From positions 1-64,000 of the forward strand of contig CAVVKW010000003.1 of the NCBI GenBank assembly GCA_963749035.1: a stretch of DNA of 64,000 nucleotides, in the 5' to 3' direction. How positions within the stretch are numbered: the stretch's first letter is position 1; the number at the start of each line of letters is the position of its first letter. A program made the translations under genes and the position numbers. Below the pieces are notes generated by a model, which saw only the letters and a program-made list of their open reading frames with translations, made no database searches and was not told the DNA's origin. Below, one piece after another: positions 52,438 through 60,961 of this stretch. This DNA is from CAVVKW01 sp963749035 (lineage in GTDB: Bacteria > Verrucomicrobiota > Verrucomicrobiia > Chthoniobacterales > JAATET01).

Positions 52438-53416
52438 CCGCACCGTCTCGATCATCGGCACCGGCAGCTACGTCCCCGAACGCATTCTCACCAACGCCGA
52501 CCTCGAAAAGATGGTCGACACCAACGACGAGTGGGTCACCTCCCGCACCGGCATCAAGGAACGCCGCATTGCCGCCGACGGCGAACACACCAGCCACATG
52601 GCCGCCGAAGCCGCGCGCCGCGCGATGGATCAAGCCGGCATCGACGCCACCGAGATCGATCTCATCCTCGTCGCCACGGTTACCCCCGACACGTTTTTCC
52701 CCTCGACCGCCTGTCACGTGCAGCGACTTCTCGGCGCGAAGGAGGCCGCCTGCTTCGACGTCTCCGCCGCCTGCTCGGGCTTCCTCTACGGCGTGGAGAT
52801 CGCGCAGCAGTTCATCGCCAACCACACTTACGAGACCATCCTCGTCATTGGCGCAGACAAACTCTCCTCGATCATCAACTGGGAGGATCGCAACACCTGC
52901 GTTCTCTTCGGCGACGGAGCCGGGGCCGCCATCCTCCGCTACCGCGCCGGGTCCCACGGCGTCATCACGACCTACATGGGCAGCGACGGAAATTACGGCA
53001 ACATTCTCCACATGCCCGGCGGCGGCTGCTCGATCCCCGTCACGCGCGAGAACGTCGACGAACGCTTGAACACCCTCCACATGAACGGCCGCGAGACGTT
53101 CAAGCAGGCCGTTCTCTCCATGAGCCACTCCGCGCGCATGGCGCTCGACGCCGCCGATCTCACCACCGACGACCTCACCTGCATCATTCCGCACCAGGCA
53201 AACATGCGCATCATCGAGGCGCTCTCAGACCGGATGGAAATCCCCATCGAGAATTTCATGGTGAACCTCGACCGCTACGGCAACACGTCCGCCGCCGCCG
53301 TCGCCATCGCCCTCGATGAAGCGAACCGCTCCGGTCGCTTCGAGATCGGTGACTACATCCTCCTCGTCGTCTTCGGCGGCGGCCTCACCTTCGCCAGCTC
53401 CGTCATCCAGTGGTAA
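52400..53416 (+). CDS. fabH: 3-oxoacyl-ACP synthase III (KAS III)
   Basis: FabH condenses acetyl-CoA with malonyl-ACP to initiate fatty acid synthesis. The 338-residue protein has the catalytic triad Cys (C125 in FDVSAACSGF), His (in IPHQAN) and Asn (in NLDRYGNTSAAA). The N-terminus has ten residues beyond the usual start, encoded within the plsX overlap; a later start is possible. It converges on the TonB-receptor gene. Confidence 0.95.
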   Translation: MKKSPRTRPQQPNRTVSIIGTGSYVPERILTNADLEKMVDTNDEWVTSRTGIKERRIAADGEHTSHMAAEAARRAMDQAGIDATEIDLILVATVTPDTFFPSTACHVQRLLGAKEAACFDVSAACSGFLYGVEIAQQFIANHTYETILVIGADKLSSIINWEDRNTCVLFGDGAGAAILRYRAGSHGVITTYMGSDGNYGNILHMPGGGCSIPVTRENVDERLNTLHMNGRETFKQAVLSMSHSARMALDAADLTTDDLTCIIPHQANMRIIEALSDRMEIPIENFMVNLDRYGNTSAAAVAIALDEANRSGRFEIGDYILLVVFGGGLTFASSVIQW

Positions 53417-53438
53417 TCACCGGACGACGGTCGCCCGG

Positions 53439-55673
53439 CTAGAACTCGACCTTCAAGCCCGCATACCAGTTCCTCGGGGCCGCCGGATCGATTCCGTCCG
53501 AGCGGATGCGCGAGTAGTAATCGCGGTCGAACAAATTATTCACCCCACCGATCACACTGACGGTGTCGCGGTAAACTTTCGCCTCCACCGTCAAATCCCA
53601 CACGTCATAGGCTGGAATGAACCGCTGGGATGAATTCGAGTCATCAGCGAAGCTCGACCCGACGAAATTACTCATCAACGCGACCTTCACTCGGTCCCGC
53701 CAGTCATAAACCAGGCCAAACCGAAGGATGTATTCCGGACTGTATTGCGGGGTTCGCCCCTCGTTTGGTCCGCTGACAAATTCCGCTCCCATCAACGTGA
53801 GCGCGCCGTAGGCACTCAGCGAACCATATTCATCCACCCAGTCACCTTGGATCGGTAGCGGGTCGAACGTTTTCTTCCCGTCCCCCTTGCTTGCGGTCGG
53901 CAACGGCAATTCGGCCGGGGCGTTGAACAGCTCGTTTGCCAGACCCACCAAGTCGACCTCCGCCGCCAGATCCCAACCGAAACTCACCGACCGGCCAGCG
54001 TTCTCAATGATGGTCGCATTGCCATTATCCGCCGTGCGCTCGCCGATTTGGTCCGAACTATCGATCAGCCAGACACTCGTGTCCCAGCTCACCCACGACG
54101 TCGGATCCCCCCGGAACCCCACTTCGTAATTCCAGACGAAGCTCTCGTTCAGATCGCCGTCAACGATCGTGTTAGGGTTCGTCGGAATCGCCTCCGTGAA
54201 GATCGGTGGACGGTAAGCTTGCGAGACGTTCGCGTAAGCTTGGATGGCCGGCGTGAAGGCGTATTCCAGACCGAGGCCGAAGAGCGGCACGAAATTGTAT
54301 TCCGTTTCGTTGACGAGCTCGCCGCTGCTCTTCGAGCGATTCACGTTTTCGTCGAGCGACTGCCAGATATTCTCCAGACGCACGCCCGGAGTGATCGACA
54401 GATTTCCGATCTGAAATTTGTTCTCCACGAAGATCGAGTGATACCAGACCGATCGGTTGCTTTGATTCAGGACCCTGCCGTCCATGGCGGTCGGGCTCGC
54501 GCCCCTCTGATCCAACCGAGGGGAAAACGTGTGATAGAGCATCATCCCGCCCGCCAACGTGTGCGTTTCGCCGAGCCAATCCCAGTCGTGTCGGACGCGC
54601 GGCTCCACCCCGAAGGTGTAGAATTGCTGCGTTTGCAGTGAGTTCGTCTGCGAGTCGGGGCCGGTCGGCAACGTGCCAAATCCACCCCCGCGCTGCCGAC
54701 GGCTAAAACGACGGTAGTAGTCCCACCACGCTCGGAAGGTGACCAGCGTCCGATCCGTCACGTCCCATTCCGTAATCAACGCCACCGCGTAGCGGCTGAT
54801 CCGGACCCGGTCGTTAAACCGAGACGTCCCGTTGCGATCATCCGTGTAGTTCACCGCGTTCGGCCCGTCGCTCAAAGTCAGACCGCCCGGCTCGCCGTGC
54901 ACCTCGTCGTAAGCCGTCAGGTTCAGATACATCCGAAACGGACCCGTCGCATCGAGCGCGAAGGTCCCACCCCACGCGTTCAGGAAAAAATCGCTGTTCG
55001 CCTCGCGGAATCCATCGGTCTCCCGGTGGTTATACCAGCCGTAGTAGCCAAAACGTCCGACCGTCCCGCCGAATGACGAGAAATTGGAATAGTAGTCGAA
55101 ACTCCCGATCAAATTCGTCGACTGCGCCGTGAACGGCGTGTCCGTCGCTGGCTTCTTCATCACGAAATTGATCGCCCCCGCCGGCTGCGGACCATACATC
55201 AACGCCGCGCCACCGCGGACAAACTCGATCCGCTCCACCGCGTCCAGCGGCGGCGTGTAATACGACTCGGGATACCCAAACATGTCGGCGTGGATCGGAA
55301 TGCCGTCCTCGAGCACCTGAAAATACTGCAGCCTATGCGGCTCAAACCCCCGGTAACCAATGCTCAGCAATGGCGTCGTCTCTTCCGACAGCACCAACCC
55401 CGGCGTCTTCGCGATCACCTGACGGTAATTGTCATTCGAGATCTCCGGTAAGTCCGTCATCAAAATGTTCGACGTCTTCTTGCCCGCGTTGATCCGCGTT
55501 CCTTCGACCTCCGGCAAAAACGGACCCTCGATCCTCGTGTCATAGTCCGCCGAGACCACCACCGTATCCAGCCGCTCGACCGCCGCATCCTGCGCGCTGA
55601 CCGCTCCAAACGTCAGGCTCACACCAAAAATCACGCCCCGCCGGAGCCCACCGAATTGTCTGACTAGATTCAT
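53439..55673 (-). CDS. TonB-dependent outer-membrane receptor, FecA/FhuE-like
   Basis: The 744-residue receptor has a signal peptide (cleavage about residue 27), a TonB-box-like DTVVVSADY near residues 36-44, a plug domain (about 60-170; QVIAKTPGLVLSEETTPLLS, IEFVRGGAALMYGP and GAINFVMKKP), and a 22-strand barrel ending in the C-terminal Phe (KVEF). It most resembles ferric-siderophore or ferric-citrate receptors. It is divergent from exbB across an 86-base gap with a Fur-box-like palindrome. Confidence 0.93.
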   Translation of the reverse strand: MNLVRQFGGLRRGVIFGVSLTFGAVSAQDAAVERLDTVVVSADYDTRIEGPFLPEVEGTRINAGKKTSNILMTDLPEISNDNYRQVIAKTPGLVLSEETTPLLSIGYRGFEPHRLQYFQVLEDGIPIHADMFGYPESYYTPPLDAVERIEFVRGGAALMYGPQPAGAINFVMKKPATDTPFTAQSTNLIGSFDYYSNFSSFGGTVGRFGYYGWYNHRETDGFREANSDFFLNAWGGTFALDATGPFRMYLNLTAYDEVHGEPGGLTLSDGPNAVNYTDDRNGTSRFNDRVRISRYAVALITEWDVTDRTLVTFRAWWDYYRRFSRRQRGGGFGTLPTGPDSQTNSLQTQQFYTFGVEPRVRHDWDWLGETHTLAGGMMLYHTFSPRLDQRGASPTAMDGRVLNQSNRSVWYHSIFVENKFQIGNLSITPGVRLENIWQSLDENVNRSKSSGELVNETEYNFVPLFGLGLEYAFTPAIQAYANVSQAYRPPIFTEAIPTNPNTIVDGDLNESFVWNYEVGFRGDPTSWVSWDTSVWLIDSSDQIGERTADNGNATIIENAGRSVSFGWDLAAEVDLVGLANELFNAPAELPLPTASKGDGKKTFDPLPIQGDWVDEYGSLSAYGALTLMGAEFVSGPNEGRTPQYSPEYILRFGLVYDWRDRVKVALMSNFVGSSFADDSNSSQRFIPAYDVWDLTVEAKVYRDTVSVIGGVNNLFDRDYYSRIRSDGIDPAAPRNWYAGLKVEF

Positions 55674-55720
55674 TGCGGCGGGAGTAAACGAGATCGAGTC
55701 TCAGTCGCGCAAGGACTTTT

Positions 55721-55735
55721 TGAGATTAAGTCTCA
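55721..55735 (+). promoter_or_regulatory. Fur-box-like palindrome between TonB receptor and exbB
   Basis: TGAGATTAAGTCTCA is a 7-1-7 inverted repeat with six of seven arm positions matched and TGAGA/TCTCA ends as in many Fur boxes. A half-site AGTCTCA-like copy (55696-55703) lies 18 bases upstream. Its position in the divergent promoter region of iron-transport-type genes supports Fur control, but the match is by eye only. Confidence 0.5.
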
Positions 55736-55759
55736 TTCGCGCTTGTTTTTCTCCGTCAA

Positions 55760-56470
55760 TTGATCAACAACGCGTTCGTGGAACCCGACTTTTCCCTCAT
55801 CACCTATTTCCAGGCCGGCGGTCCCCTCATGTGGGTCCTCCTCGGCGGCTCCATCCTCGCACTCGCGGTCATTCTCGAGCGATCAATCGTTTACCTTCGC
55901 TATGGCCTCCAGTCCGACCGCTGGCTCGACTCGCTCCTCGAGGATTTGCGATCCGGTCGCACCGACGCCGCCCTCAGCCGCTCCCACGCTTGCCGCCACC
56001 CGATTGCCCGCGTCACGGAAACCTACCTCGAGAATCTTGCACGCCCCGCCAAAGCTCGACTCGACAACGTCAAACGCACCGCCGCGCTGACTCTCGAACA
56101 CGTTGAGAAACGACTTCGCGTCCTTGCCGCCATTGCGCACCTCGCTCCCCTCGTCGGCCTCCTCGGGACCGTGATCGGCATGGTCGTCGCCTTCGCGCAG
56201 ATTCAAGCCCTCGAGGGCACCGTGAAGCCAGCCGATCTCGCTGGCGGCATCTGGGAAGCCCTCCTCACCACCGTCTTCGGACTCATTGTCGCCATCCCCG
56301 CCATGGCCGCCTTCCACGCCTTCGAGTCCCACGCGGACAAGATTGCCGGGCGGATGGAACTCGCCGTGACCGCTCTCGACGACATCTTCGCCCCTGACCA
56401 ACCCCGTCTCGAGGAAATGACCACCTCCCAGCCAACCGTTCCGGCGGAAGATTGGTCCACGGTCGCCTAG
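55760..56470 (+). CDS. exbB: ExbB/TolQ-type proton-channel protein
   Basis: The 236-residue protein has a periplasmic N-terminus, a first membrane segment (about residues 22-42, GGPLMWVLLGGSILALAVI), a cytoplasmic loop and two C-terminal membrane segments (LLGTVIGMVVAFAQI and LLTTVFGLIVAIPAMAAF), the MotA/TolQ/ExbB pattern. With ExbD it energises TonB. The start is TTG at 55760 or GTG at 55778; neither has a clear Shine-Dalgarno sequence. exbD follows after 13 bases. Confidence 0.92.
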   Translation: MINNAFVEPDFSLITYFQAGGPLMWVLLGGSILALAVILERSIVYLRYGLQSDRWLDSLLEDLRSGRTDAALSRSHACRHPIARVTETYLENLARPAKARLDNVKRTAALTLEHVEKRLRVLAAIAHLAPLVGLLGTVIGMVVAFAQIQALEGTVKPADLAGGIWEALLTTVFGLIVAIPAMAAFHAFESHADKIAGRMELAVTALDDIFAPDQPRLEEMTTSQPTVPAEDWSTVA

Positions 56471-56483
56471 CCGCACCCCACGT

Positions 56484-56897
56484 ATGTCCGGCCTGTTCCG
56501 CCGCCCCAAACGCCCGAGTCACGCCATCGACATGGCGCCGCTAATCGACGTCGTTTTCCTGCTGCTCATCTTCTTCATGCTCACCTCCGCGTTCCGCGAG
56601 CCCTCGCTCCCGCTGAACCTCCCTTCCGCGACCGGGTCTCCCGAAACCCCCACGGAAGCCCTCGTCATCAGCGTCGACGCCGCCGGGACAATCGCCATAG
56701 CTGATCGCGCCGTCACGCTCGACGCCTTCAGCGAAACTCTCCGCGCCACGCTGGATCAACGAAAGAACCGCACCGTGAATTTCCGCGGCGACCACACCGT
56801 CGACTACGGCGTTTTCGTGGATCTGATGGACCGCGCGCGGCAATCCGGCGCTTCGCAGTTCAACCTCATCCACGACCCCCGTCCGGTCGGGGAATGA
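56484..56897 (+). CDS. exbD: ExbD/TolR-type protein
   Basis: The 137-residue protein has one membrane segment near the N-terminus, AIDMAPLIDVVFLLLIFF, with the conserved proton-carrying Asp in PLIDVVF, and a periplasmic domain. It complements ExbB in the proton-driven motor. Its stop overlaps the tonB start by 4 bases, so exbB-exbD-tonB is one transcription unit. Confidence 0.94.
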   Translation: MSGLFRRPKRPSHAIDMAPLIDVVFLLLIFFMLTSAFREPSLPLNLPSATGSPETPTEALVISVDAAGTIAIADRAVTLDAFSETLRATLDQRKNRTVNFRGDHTVDYGVFVDLMDRARQSGASQFNLIHDPRPVGE

Positions 56898-57607
56898 GCG
56901 CCCCCCGCTCGCGGACCGGCTGGCTCTTTGCCGCCCTTCTCCTGCTTTCGCTTGGCGCGCATGGCCTCCTTCTCTCACTCCGAACTCCCCAAAACACGCC
57001 GACCGAACTCCCGCTCGAAGCGGAAACCATCCGCATCGAAGTCGCCCTGGTCGAACCAACGCCAGAACCAACGCCAGAACCAACGCCAGAACCAACTCCC
57101 GAGCCAACGCCGGAACCGACACCCGCCCCGACGCCGGAACCTATCCTTGCCACCGAGGAACCGGCCCCGACACCCGCCCCCACGCCACCACCGACCCCGA
57201 CACCTAAAGCCACTCCTCGACCAACCCCGAAGCCAACCCCGAAGCCAACCCCGCGCCCTGCCCCCCGACCGACCGCCACCCCAAAGACCCCTCCCCGGCC
57301 CGCCGCTCCCGCCGAACCCTCGGGACCGACGGTCGAAGCCGTTCCCGACAGCCGGAAGAATTCCCCGCCTCGGTATCCCGACACCGCCCGGCGGAATGGT
57401 TGGGAGGGCACCACGATGGTCCGGGCAACCATTGATGCAAATGGGAAAGTCCGAGCAGCCAGCGTCGTCCGGTCATCCGGCTACGGAGTCCTCGACAGCG
57501 CGGCCGTCAACGCCGTGCGCCGCTGGCGATTCCGCCCCCGCACCGTCGGCGGTCAACCCGTCGAAGCCACGATCGAAGTCCCCATCGACTTCTCACTCCG
57601 GCGCTAG
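56894..57607 (+). CDS. tonB: TonB energy-transducing protein
   Basis: The 237-residue protein has an N-terminal membrane segment with the SxxxH motif (S19, H23 in LSLGAHGLL), a long Pro/Glu/Thr linker of PEPT repeats (about 53-140) and a C-terminal TonB domain (about 155-237) with NSPPRYPDTARRNGWEG and VNAVRRWRFRP. It spans the periplasm and transmits energy from ExbB/ExbD to the TonB-dependent receptor. The linker is coded by 12-base tandem repeats. Confidence 0.95.
   Translation: MSAPRSRTGWLFAALLLLSLGAHGLLLSLRTPQNTPTELPLEAETIRIEVALVEPTPEPTPEPTPEPTPEPTPEPTPAPTPEPILATEEPAPTPAPTPPPTPTPKATPRPTPKPTPKPTPRPAPRPTATPKTPPRPAAPAEPSGPTVEAVPDSRKNSPPRYPDTARRNGWEGTTMVRATIDANGKVRAASVVRSSGYGVLDSAAVNAVRRWRFRPRTVGGQPVEATIEVPIDFSLRR
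57053..57136 (+). repeat. 12-base tandem repeats coding the TonB PEPT linker
   Basis: Seven tandem 12-mers GAACCAACGCCA and variants encode the EPTP repeats; the first three are identical. A second short 12-base array occurs at about 57227-57262 (ACCCCGAAGCCA). Copy number probably varies between strains. Confidence 0.85.
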
Positions 57608-57648
57608 CCAGAATTCGCGCACCCCCAGGACCACCCACCGATCGATCC

Positions 57649-57694
57649 CTGGCAACCTCAGCGGTTGGTGATATCCACCAACGGATTCCGCCAG
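57649..57694. terminator. Inverted repeat between convergent tonB and Cys-rich protein genes
   Basis: GTTGGTG (57664-57670) and CACCAAC (57676-57682) form a 7-bp stem with a 5-base loop; flanking CTGGC/GCCAG (57649-57653 / 57690-57694) may extend it. The position between convergent genes suits a bidirectional terminator, but no T-tract is present. Confidence 0.4.
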
Positions 57695-57705
57695 CGCGAC
57701 TTCGC

Positions 57706-58104
57706 CTACTCCGCGAGCAAGGCTTCGCAAGCCTTCGCGCAGCGCTCGCACGCCTCCGCGCAGACCCGGCAGTGATCCATCGACCCCGCGTGCTTTTGAC
57801 AGTGCGACCCGCAGATCCGGCAAGCCTCGATGCACGCTCGCAGAACGCCACCGACGAGATCCCGGTCCGTCGCCGTCAAGCGCGACACGATCTTGGCCGT
57901 CGTCAGGCAAACATCCGCGCAATCCTGATCCGTTCGAATGCAGCTCACCAAGTCAGCCACATTTTTCTCTCCGAGGCACGCGTCAGCGCTCGCGTTACAG
58001 GCCTCCGCGCAGGAATAACACGCGGTGATGCACTCGATGGCAACGGCTCGATCCGATTCGGGCTCGACCGGATGACTGGCAAACATGTCTTTGATGTAGC
58101 TCAT
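57706..58104 (-). CDS. Cys-rich four-helix-bundle protein (DUF326 / Csp-like copper-binding)
   Basis: From the ATG at 58104 the 132-residue protein has 17 cysteines spread in CxxxC-type helical patterns (CYSCAEAC, ACIEACRICGSHC, CRVCAEACERC), as in four-helix bundle copper-storage-type DUF326 proteins, where Cys thiols line the bundle core. It is probably cytosolic because no signal is seen. A GTG at 58122 adds six residues. It lies next to the TonB locus. Confidence 0.85.
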   Translation of the reverse strand: MSYIKDMFASHPVEPESDRAVAIECITACYSCAEACNASADACLGEKNVADLVSCIRTDQDCADVCLTTAKIVSRLTATDRDLVGGVLRACIEACRICGSHCQKHAGSMDHCRVCAEACERCAKACEALLAE

Positions 58105-58189
58105 GCCTTCCGGATCGCTCACCCCCGAGCTCGCGCGCTTAAAAACTTCCCGCTGGCCGCGACTCCGCCCGTCGTGTGCCGCGGGCGTC

Positions 58190-58753
58190 CTACGCCGCTG
58201 GCGACAGCGATTTTCCTGAAGCCCGCCGCGACACGATCGCGTAAATCATCACGTATGTCGCCACGGTGAACGGAATCGCGGTCACGATGGCCCCCACCAA
58301 CAACGGCAGACCGACGTCGAGAAAAGTTGTCCACTTCAGCATGTCGGCGAGCTTCATGTGATGATCATCCAGTTTTGCCGGGAGCTTGTGGGGGTGACTC
58401 AGGAGCCAATACCCGAGATCATACTCGAAACGCATCAGCACCGGAGCGATCGGCATCAGCAAATCATGCAGCGAGACAACGACAACGGACGCAAGTTTGC
58501 TGCAACGAGAAAGCCAGGCCGTCGACAGACACAGCACCGTCTTCAGGCCAAGGATTGGGAGAAACCCGAAAAACATTCCGATGGCCGCACCGCCCGCGAT
58601 AGCGTGCGGGGTGTCGCGGAGGTCCATCAGAGATCGGACGTGCTTCTGAATGTAACCTCGGAGATTCACGGCTTTCCAATCCAATACGCGGCGGAGATCC
58701 GTCTTTCCAGCGTTGAAATCCCCCGGAGTGGCGGTAATTTGCCCGGCGACCAT
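58190..58753 (-). CDS. DUF2062 membrane protein
   Basis: The 187-residue protein has DUF2062 features: a basic N-terminus, DTPHAIAGGAAIGMFFGFLPILGLKT followed by membrane segments, and a C-terminal membrane pair. Function is unknown; some relatives lie near glycan genes. The start is uncertain: the ATG at 58753 overlaps by two bases the divergent ATG at 58752, and a GTG at 58762 is also possible. Confidence 0.8.
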   Translation of the reverse strand: MVAGQITATPGDFNAGKTDLRRVLDWKAVNLRGYIQKHVRSLMDLRDTPHAIAGGAAIGMFFGFLPILGLKTVLCLSTAWLSRCSKLASVVVVSLHDLLMPIAPVLMRFEYDLGYWLLSHPHKLPAKLDDHHMKLADMLKWTTFLDVGLPLLVGAIVTAIPFTVATYVMIYAIVSRRASGKSLSPAA

Positions 58754-59747
58754 GTCCGCCACCGCCGACGATTACGAACTCTTCGACGACGAACCCACCG
58801 GGTTCGCCCGCTGGATCCTGCCCGCGTTGCTGATGTCCGTCCTCGTGCACCTCTCGTTCTACCTCTGGGCAAAGACCTATCCGGTCGAACCCTTCAGCGA
58901 ATCTTACTACGAGGAAATGGTTCCACTGAAATTTCAGCTCGAACGCGTCGAGATTGATCCGGAACTCCTCCAGCCGGTTCTGGACGAGAAAACCGCCGCC
59001 GCCGCGTCGCCGACTGCCGTGACGCTCCCGGAAGAAACCATCTCCTTCGAGAAAATGATGGGGGATCTCACCGCGACCCCCGCCGCCCCCGACATCGACA
59101 ATCCACTCCTCGCCGAAACGCCGAAGGTCGAGTCCGTCACGCTCGCAAACACCGTCGAGTCTGCGGAGAAGAGCGGCGCTCAAAGCGTGGTTCGTGACCT
59201 CGATGCGCTTCGGGAAGAATTCATCATCGACCAGCCGGACGTCTCCGGACGTCCCTTGTTGGAAATGACCAATCCCGGCATCGCTTCCGGCGCCGTCCGC
59301 GTTCCGGATGGCGCCTCCGCCGGTTCCTCGACGCCCGGTTTCAGCAATCTCGACGACCTGCTAGCCGACACCGGCCCCCTGACCAACGAGACGGCTCCCA
59401 TCCTCATGCCCGCCGACTTGCTCTACGACTACAACAGCTTCGAACTCCAGAGCAGCGCACTCTCGAGCCTTCGAAAACTCGGCGAGCTCATTCAGCGCAA
59501 CACCGAAGCGTCGTTCGTCATCGAGGGGCACACCGATTCGTTCGGCAGCGATGCCTATAACCGCACGCTCAGCGATAAACGCGCCGAGAAGGTGAAGACT
59601 TGGCTCGTTCAACGGATGGGGATCGACCCCACGCGCATCGAGACCCGAGGCTACGGCGCGTCCCGGCTCATCGCTCCTTCATCCGGAAGCATCGACGATC
59701 AGCAGATCAACCGCCGCGTCGAAATCGTCATCCGAGCCGCGCAGTAA
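58752..59747 (+). CDS. Protein with TonB/TolA-type SxxxH anchor and C-terminal OmpA domain
   Basis: The 331-residue protein has an acidic N-terminus, one membrane segment (about 20-40) carrying S29xxxH33 (LMSVLVHLSFYLWA), a disordered periplasmic region (about 45-215) and a C-terminal OmpA domain (about 220-331; IEGHTDSFGSDAYNRTLSDK and NRRVEIVI) that binds peptidoglycan. The anchor is the TonB/TolA motif that contacts ExbB/TolQ. TonB- or TolA-type C-domain is missing. It lies 1.1 kb after tonB; homologues may link a motor to the cell wall. Confidence 0.8.
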   Translation: MSATADDYELFDDEPTGFARWILPALLMSVLVHLSFYLWAKTYPVEPFSESYYEEMVPLKFQLERVEIDPELLQPVLDEKTAAAASPTAVTLPEETISFEKMMGDLTATPAAPDIDNPLLAETPKVESVTLANTVESAEKSGAQSVVRDLDALREEFIIDQPDVSGRPLLEMTNPGIASGAVRVPDGASAGSSTPGFSNLDDLLADTGPLTNETAPILMPADLLYDYNSFELQSSALSSLRKLGELIQRNTEASFVIEGHTDSFGSDAYNRTLSDKRAEKVKTWLVQRMGIDPTRIETRGYGASRLIAPSSGSIDDQQINRRVEIVIRAAQ

Positions 59748-59754
59748 ACCGCCG

Positions 59755-59809
59755 GGTAGCATCGGACCCTCTCGGTCCGAACGCGCGACCGAGACGACCA
59801 CGCGCTACC
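59755..59809. terminator. Inverted repeat between convergent OmpA-hybrid and hisC genes
   Basis: TCGGACC (59762-59768) and GGTCCGA (59774-59780) form a 7-bp stem with loop CTCTC; GGTAGC (59755-59760) and GCTACC (59804-59809) can extend it. No T-tract follows. Confidence 0.4.
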
Positions 59810-60893
59810 TCACAAGCTGCCCGCGCAGTTCTGCGATGAAGCGACGGTTCTGATCCATCGTGCCGACCGAGACGCGGATCCACTCCGGCAGGTAGTAGCT
59901 TCGCATCGCGCGCACGATGATTCCCCGCTTCAGCAACTCCTGGAAAACGGCGTCGCCGTCTCCGACCTTCACGAGCACGAAATTCGCGAAGCTCGGGACA
60001 AATTCCTGCCCCATTTCGGCAAACTCACCTTCGAAATACTCCCGACCTTCGATCGTCAGGTCGCGCGTCCGAGTCATGTGCTCATCGTCATGCAATCCCG
60101 CGAGCGCTCCGGCCTGCGCGATGGCGTTGGCGTTAAATGGCTGCCGCGTCTTTTGCAGCAGTTCGGCGAGCGGAGCTGGCGCCAGTCCGTATCCGATGCG
60201 CAAAGCAGCGAGCCCTTGAATCTTGGAAAACGTCCGCATCACCACGACGTTCCGACCCTCGCGCACGAACTTCAGGACGTCCGGCGGCGTTTCCAAAAAC
60301 TCGTAATACGCCTCGTCGAAAATCACCGTCACGTGATCGGGCACCCGATCCATGAACGCATCGATCTGCGCCTGATCGACCAACGTGCCGGTCGGATTAT
60401 TGGGATTGGCGACGAAAAGCTGCCGCGTCCGCGGCGTGATCGCCGCCAACATCGCATCGAGGTCGGCCACGTATCCCGGATCGGGAACCTCAACCGTCTT
60501 CGCACCGAAGAGCTGCGCCATCAGGCGATAAACGGCGAACGCGTGCTTCGCCGTGATCACCTCGTCGCCGGGCGAAAGAAAAGCGTGGCCGAGGAACTCG
60601 ATGATCTCGTTCGAACCATTACCGAGAATCACGTTCGAGCGATCCAAGCTCAGTCGCTCAGCGATCGCATTGCGAAGCGCCCAGCCGCCACCGTCAGGAT
60701 AGAAATGCGCCCGCTCGAGTGCCACGCGCATGGCGTCGATCGCCCGCGGCGATGGGCCGAGTGGATTCTCGTTCGAGGCGAGTTTGATGATGTCGCCCGG
60801 CTCCAGCCCCATCTCACGGGCCAGTTCATCCACCGGCTTGCCGGGTTCGTAAGCGACGAGGTTCTCGACGTGAGGATGAGCGTTTTCGAGCAT
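59805..60893 (-). CDS. hisC: Histidinol-phosphate aminotransferase
   Basis: HisC converts imidazole acetol phosphate to histidinol phosphate with glutamate and PLP. From the ATG at 60893 the 362-residue protein has NENPLGPSP at the substrate site, VFDEAYYEF, and the PLP-lysine motif RTFSKIQGLAALRIGYG. It stands alone, so his genes are dispersed. The earlier in-frame starts upstream overlap no family sequence. Confidence 0.93.
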   Translation of the reverse strand: MLENAHPHVENLVAYEPGKPVDELAREMGLEPGDIIKLASNENPLGPSPRAIDAMRVALERAHFYPDGGGWALRNAIAERLSLDRSNVILGNGSNEIIEFLGHAFLSPGDEVITAKHAFAVYRLMAQLFGAKTVEVPDPGYVADLDAMLAAITPRTRQLFVANPNNPTGTLVDQAQIDAFMDRVPDHVTVIFDEAYYEFLETPPDVLKFVREGRNVVVMRTFSKIQGLAALRIGYGLAPAPLAELLQKTRQPFNANAIAQAGALAGLHDDEHMTRTRDLTIEGREYFEGEFAEMGQEFVPSFANFVLVKVGDGDAVFQELLKRGIIVRAMRSYYLPEWIRVSVGTMDQNRRFIAELRGQLVR

Positions 60894-60961
60894 GAGAGAC
60901 GGGAAAGATGCGGAAGAAGGGACGCGTGTTGCAAGCGGGAAGGTTGCGCTACAATTCAAAG

